Part shown: piece after piece, positions 60,723-64,000 of the stretch
Position numbering within the stretch: the stretch's first letter is position 1
Layout of the letters: every line of letters starts with the position of its first letter
Origin: Chitinolyticbacter meiyuanensis
GTDB taxonomy: Bacteria; Pseudomonadota; Gammaproteobacteria; Burkholderiales; Chitinibacteraceae
Length of the DNA: 64,000 nt
Direction of reading: 5' to 3'
Assembly (NCBI RefSeq): GCF_008033135.1
Contig: NZ_CP041335.1
Location: 372,001 to 436,000, forward strand
Made by a program: the position numbers and the translations under genes
Notes under the pieces: model-generated
What the model saw: the letters and a program-made list of their open reading frames with translations, nothing else
Database searches by the model: none
What the model was told of the DNA's origin: nothing

Positions 60723-61492
60723 AGGCAGTGATTCTGGCCGGGGGGCTCGGCACGCGGATTTCAGAAGAAACCCACCTCAAGCCCAAGCCGATGATCGAAA
60801 TCGGTGGCAAGCCGATCCTGTGGCACATCATGAAGATCTATTCCCATCACGGGATCAACGACTTCATCATCTGCTGCGGGTACAAGGGCTATGTGATCAA
60901 AGAATATTTCGCCAATTACTTCCTGCACATGTCCGATGTCACCTTTGACATGACCCACAACAGCATGCAGGTTCATCAGCGCAGCGCTGAACCCTGGCGG
61001 GTAACACTGGTGGATACCGGCGAAACCACCATGACCGGCGGACGCCTCAAGCGGGTGAACCCCTATCTGCGGGACGAGGAAGCGTTTTGCTTCACCTACG
61101 GGGACGGCGTGGGGGATATCGACATCGGGGCGCTCATCGCCTTTCACCGGACGCAGCGAGTGAAGGCCACGCTGACGGCGACCTGGCCGCCAGGCCGCTT
61201 TGGCGCGCTCGACATGCAGGGCCCGAGGGTGCTGAGCTTCAAGGAAAAACCCAAAGGCGATGGCGGCATGATCAATGGCGGTTTCTTCGTGCTCTCCCCG
61301 GCCGTGCTCGATTACATCAGCGACGACAGCTGCATCTGGGAGCGCGCGCCCATGGAGATCCTGGCTGAGGAAGGGCAACTCGCGGCTTATGCGCACCAAG
61401 GGTTCTGGCAGCCCATGGACACGCTGCGGGACCGCACTTACCTGGAGGAGCTCTGGCAGAGCGGCCAGGCTCCGTGGAAGGTGTGGAAATGA
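60719..61492 (+). CDS. rfbF: Glucose-1-phosphate cytidylyltransferase
   Basis: This 257-residue enzyme makes CDP-glucose from CTP and glucose-1-phosphate. The nucleotidyltransferase signature [23 protein letters not shown] begins at residue 3, followed by [17 protein letters not shown] and [10 protein letters not shown], the standard RfbF pattern. The ATG overlaps the flippase stop and its own stop overlaps rfbG (ATGA in both cases). Confidence 0.95.
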   Translation: MKAVILAGGLGTRISEETHLKPKPMIEIGGKPILWHIMKIYSHHGINDFIICCGYKGYVIKEYFANYFLHMSDVTFDMTHNSMQVHQRSAEPWRVTLVDTGETTMTGGRLKRVNPYLRDEEAFCFTYGDGVGDIDIGALIAFHRTQRVKATLTATWPPGRFGALDMQGPRVLSFKEKPKGDGGMINGGFFVLSPAVLDYISDDSCIWERAPMEILAEEGQLAAYAHQGFWQPMDTLRDRTYLEELWQSGQAPWKVWK

Positions 61493-62571
61493 ATCCGGCG
61501 TTCTGGCAGGGGCGGCGTGTCTTCCTCACGGGGCACACTGGGTTCAAGGGGGGCTGGCTTTCCCTCTGGCTGCAGCAGCTCGGTGCGGTCGTCACCGGCT
61601 ATGCGCTGCCGCCGGCGACCGAGCCTTCGCTGTTTGTCTGCGCCAGGGTGGCCGAAGGCATGCATTCGATCTTCGGCGATGTGAGAGACCTAGCCGCGCT
61701 GACGGCCGCCATGCTGGAGGCTGCCCCTGAAGTCGTCATCCACATGGCGGCCCAGCCGCTGGTTCGTCGCGCGTATGCCGACCCAGTCGAAACCTACTCC
61801 ACCAACGTGATGGGTACTGTGCACCTGTTGGAGGCCGCACGCCACTGCCTGACGGTACGTGCAGTGGTCAACGTCACGACGGATAAGTGCTACGAGAACC
61901 GCGAGTGGGTCTGGCCCTATCGCGAAAATGACCCGTTGGGCGGGTATGACCCTTACAGCAGCAGCAAAGGCTGTGCAGAGCTGGTCACCGCCGCGTATCG
62001 CAACGCGTTTTTCAACCCGGCGCAGTACGCTGCGCACGGCGTGGCAATCGCCAGCGCCCGGGCCGGCAATGTCATTGGTGGCGGGGATTGGTCGACCGAC
62101 CGGCTGATTCCCGATATTCTTGCTGCGTTTTCTGAAGGCCGACCGGTAACAATCCGCCAGCCGCTGGCTGTCCGGCCCTGGCAGCACGTGCTAGAGCCGC
62201 TGCGCGGCTACCTTGTTCTAGCCGAGCGGCTGCATCAGGATGGCGCTGTGTTTGGGGAGCCGTTCAACTTCGGTCCCCGCAGCGAGGATGCCCGCCCCGT
62301 CGAATGGATTGTGCGCGAGCTGGCGCAGCACTGGGGCGCGGGGGCGAGTTGGACCCTCGACCCCGGTGAGCACCCCCACGAAGCGATGATCCTGAAGCTA
62401 GATATTGCCAAGGCTGCCGCCTGCCTGGGTTGGACGCCATGGTTGGCGCTCGGGCAGGCGCTGTCGCTTACGGTGGACTGGGCCCGCGGCATACGCAGCG
62501 GGCAGGACGCCCGGGTTTTGAGCCACGCGCAAATCGCTGCCTACCAAGCGGGTAGACCAAGGCCGGCCTGA
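61489..62571 (+). CDS. rfbG: CDP-glucose 4,6-dehydratase
   Basis: This 360-residue extended-SDR enzyme converts CDP-glucose to CDP-4-keto-6-deoxyglucose. The cofactor motif is [11 protein letters not shown] near residue 13, the catalytic [13 protein letters not shown] motif gives Tyr-x3-Lys, and [10 protein letters not shown] is the family signature. With rfbF it forms the entry to CDP-dideoxyhexoses and branched sugars. No rfbH-like dehydrase is seen before the window ends. Confidence 0.95.
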   Translation: MNPAFWQGRRVFLTGHTGFKGGWLSLWLQQLGAVVTGYALPPATEPSLFVCARVAEGMHSIFGDVRDLAALTAAMLEAAPEVVIHMAAQPLVRRAYADPVETYSTNVMGTVHLLEAARHCLTVRAVVNVTTDKCYENREWVWPYRENDPLGGYDPYSSSKGCAELVTAAYRNAFFNPAQYAAHGVAIASARAGNVIGGGDWSTDRLIPDILAAFSEGRPVTIRQPLAVRPWQHVLEPLRGYLVLAERLHQDGAVFGEPFNFGPRSEDARPVEWIVRELAQHWGAGASWTLDPGEHPHEAMILKLDIAKAAACLGWTPWLALGQALSLTVDWARGIRSGQDARVLSHAQIAAYQAGRPRPA

Positions 62572-62655
62572 ACCGGACCGGATTGCCGGTAGGGCCGGTG
62601 TCAAAGGGAAGCTGAATTAACGGTGATCGGAGCTCGTACAAGGCTGAAGGCAGAC

Positions 62656-63873
62656 ATGAACACGTGCAACCAGATTGAAAAATGCGAGGTTTGCGGGGCG
62701 GAGACCCTGAGCCCAGTGCTGGATCTCGGCCACCATCCCATGTGTGATGACCTAGTGCCCGTTGGCAACCCGGCCGAGTGCGAGCGGTCTCCCATCGAGA
62801 TTCTGTATTGTGCGCAATGTGCCACTGCACATCAGCGCTATCAGGTGCCCAAGACCCGGCTGTTTCCGCAAACGTATCACTACCGATCGCGCTTTACGGC
62901 CGATGTGCTGTCGGGTATGCAGACGCTGGCAGATTCGGTCGAGCAGCGGTTGGGCACGCTAGCTGGCCGGGTAGTGCTGGATGTCGGCTGCAACGATGGC
63001 AGCCTGCTCGACCGGTTTGCTGCCAAGGGTGCGATCACGATTGGCGTCGAGCCGACCGGGGCCGCTGCTGATGCCGAAGGGCGCGGCCATTGGATCATCA
63101 ACGATTATTTCTCGTTGTCTACCGCTGACAGGATTCTCGGCTTCCAGCCGAAGGTGGATATCATCACCTTCACCAATGTGTTCGCCCATATCGAAGACCT
63201 GCCTGGTTTGCTGGTGGCGCTGGACCGCTTGATGGGCGAAAACACTGTTCTTGTCGTCGAAAACCATTATCTGGGCGCGGTGCTCGACCGAAACCAGTTC
63301 GATACGTTCTATCACGAGCATCCGCGCACCTATAGCCTCAACTCTTTTGTGCATATCGCACAGACCCTAGGCAGGCAAGTGATTGCCGTTGAATTCCCCC
63401 AGCGTTATGGCGGCAATATCCGAGTGATGATCGGTAAGCCTGGCGCTGCGTCGGTTGAAAATGTGTGGCTTATTGAAAAAGTGCTGGAGAGAGAGTCCGG
63501 TTTTGCCGAGCAGTTTGCCGCGATGAGTGCGTTTATCTCCCGCTGGAAAAATGAGAAACGTGCCGAACTTGAGGCCCTGATCGGTGGGCATGGCAAGCTG
63601 GTGGCCAAGGCCTTTCCAGGCCGGGCGGCCATTCTGGTGGAGCTGCTCGGGCTTTCTGAAAATGAAATTGATTGCGTCTACGAAAAGCCGGGCTCGCTCA
63701 AGATCGGCCACTATCTGCCGGGTACCCGTATTCCCATTCGTAGTGATGAGGAGCTGTTCACCCGCTTGGCCAGTTTGCCGGTCATTCTGAATCTGGCTTG
63801 GCACATTCCTGCAGAAATTGAGGCGTATCTCCGGGCAAAGGGCTATTCGGGGCGACTCGTCCATGTGCTCTGA
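62656..63873 (+). CDS. Zinc-binding sugar C-methyltransferase (TylC3/NovU-like)
   Basis: This 405-residue protein has the three-part layout of nucleotide-sugar C-methyltransferases: an N-terminal zinc-binding Methyltransf_13 domain (CEVCGAE and YCAQCATAHQ), a central SAM-binding domain (VVLDVGCNDGSLLDRF, FTNVFAHIEDL, VENHYLGAVLDRNQFDTFYHEHPRTYSL) and a C-terminal Methyltransf_14 domain. It probably methylates a CDP-keto-deoxyhexose carbon. ATG 62656 has a GAAGG site; an upstream GTG is possible. Confidence 0.88.
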   Translation: MNTCNQIEKCEVCGAETLSPVLDLGHHPMCDDLVPVGNPAECERSPIEILYCAQCATAHQRYQVPKTRLFPQTYHYRSRFTADVLSGMQTLADSVEQRLGTLAGRVVLDVGCNDGSLLDRFAAKGAITIGVEPTGAAADAEGRGHWIINDYFSLSTADRILGFQPKVDIITFTNVFAHIEDLPGLLVALDRLMGENTVLVVENHYLGAVLDRNQFDTFYHEHPRTYSLNSFVHIAQTLGRQVIAVEFPQRYGGNIRVMIGKPGAASVENVWLIEKVLERESGFAEQFAAMSAFISRWKNEKRAELEALIGGHGKLVAKAFPGRAAILVELLGLSENEIDCVYEKPGSLKIGHYLPGTRIPIRSDEELFTRLASLPVILNLAWHIPAEIEAYLRAKGYSGRLVHVL

Positions 63874-63897
63874 GGCGGGCCACGCGCATGCCGGCAA

Positions 63898-64000
63898 TCT
63901 CTGAATCTGACAAAAAGATGTGGGATGACGGCGCCAGATTTGCAGTGATCGGCAGCGGGTTCGGCCTATATGGCTACCTGCCGGCGCTCCTGCGCTTGGG
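63898..64000 (+). CDS. N-terminal part of a Rossmann-fold oxidoreductase (Gfo/Idh/MocA-like)
   Basis: The frame runs off the right edge. Its visible start MPAISESDKKMWDDGARFAV leads into VIGSGFGLYGYLPALL, an NAD(P)-binding GxGxxG motif typical of Gfo/Idh/MocA sugar oxidoreductases. Position after the methyltransferase suggests a later reductive step in the CDP-sugar pathway. Confidence 0.6.

Overview
The window is GC-rich (roughly 65%) chromosomal DNA from a betaproteobacterium, most probably a chitin-degrading member of the Neisseriales (Chitinibacteraceae/Chromobacteriaceae-like). This rests on the caa3-type cytochrome oxidase operon with its betaproteobacterial accessory genes, the dciA/M23/secA neighbourhood, a secreted GH19 chitinase with CBM5/12 modules, and Neisseria-type type IV pilins. 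No accession was looked up; the taxonomic call is inference.

Layout. 1-4.4 kb: gene tail, dciA, an M23 peptidase and secA, then an initiator tRNA. 4.6-13.6 kb: a DUF2189 membrane protein and the cytochrome c oxidase operon (coxB, ctaD, a 32-codon assembly gene, ctaG, DUF2970, ctaE, SURF1, a Sco-like protein, ctaA, ctaB). 13.6-18.1 kb: a TonB-dependent siderophore receptor and a PepSY/DUF3649/DUF3325 iron-uptake operon. 18.1-22.9 kb: amidase, patatin, RsuA-type pseudouridine synthase, C45 acyltransferase and a uracil-DNA glycosylase remnant. 22.9-27.8 kb: a MarR regulator and an EmrAB/NodT-type tripartite efflux operon. 27.8-42.7 kb: housekeeping and accessory genes (DUF1304, epimerase/LysR pair, FAD enzyme, TrhO, divergent mgtE and corA, GGDEF protein, DUF2145 pair, EamA transporter). 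Between the FAD enzyme and trhO, an AT-rich TonB-CTD/S41 gene is framed by two near-identical 193-bp inverted repeats.

42.7-47.1 kb: a GH19 chitinase and a second modular secreted protein with the same N-terminus but no recognisable catalytic domain. 47.2-50.3 kb: RluA-like enzyme, rlmH, maf, a wrecked RsuA-family pseudogene and tRNA-Thr(CGU). 50.3-54.2 kb: two type IV pilin genes, each behind its own sigma-54-like -24/-12 promoter, then an AT-rich GT-C/TPR membrane protein and a polyprenyl-phosphate-type glycosyltransferase.

54.1 kb to the end: a surface-polysaccharide cluster with tightly overlapping genes (GT4, methyltransferase, a second GT). It continues through a decayed oxidoreductase/aminotransferase pair whose aminotransferase has lost its PLP lysine, a flippase with an 8-G tract near its start, rfbF, rfbG and a sugar C-methyltransferase. 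This suggests a CDP-linked 6-deoxy or 3,6-dideoxy, C-methylated sugar. An older UDP-sugar branch appears to be degenerating.

The strongest candidates for something new are the inverted-repeat-framed AT-rich gene, the GT-C/TPR gene beside the pilins, the non-catalytic chitin-binding protein, and the decaying aminotransferase.
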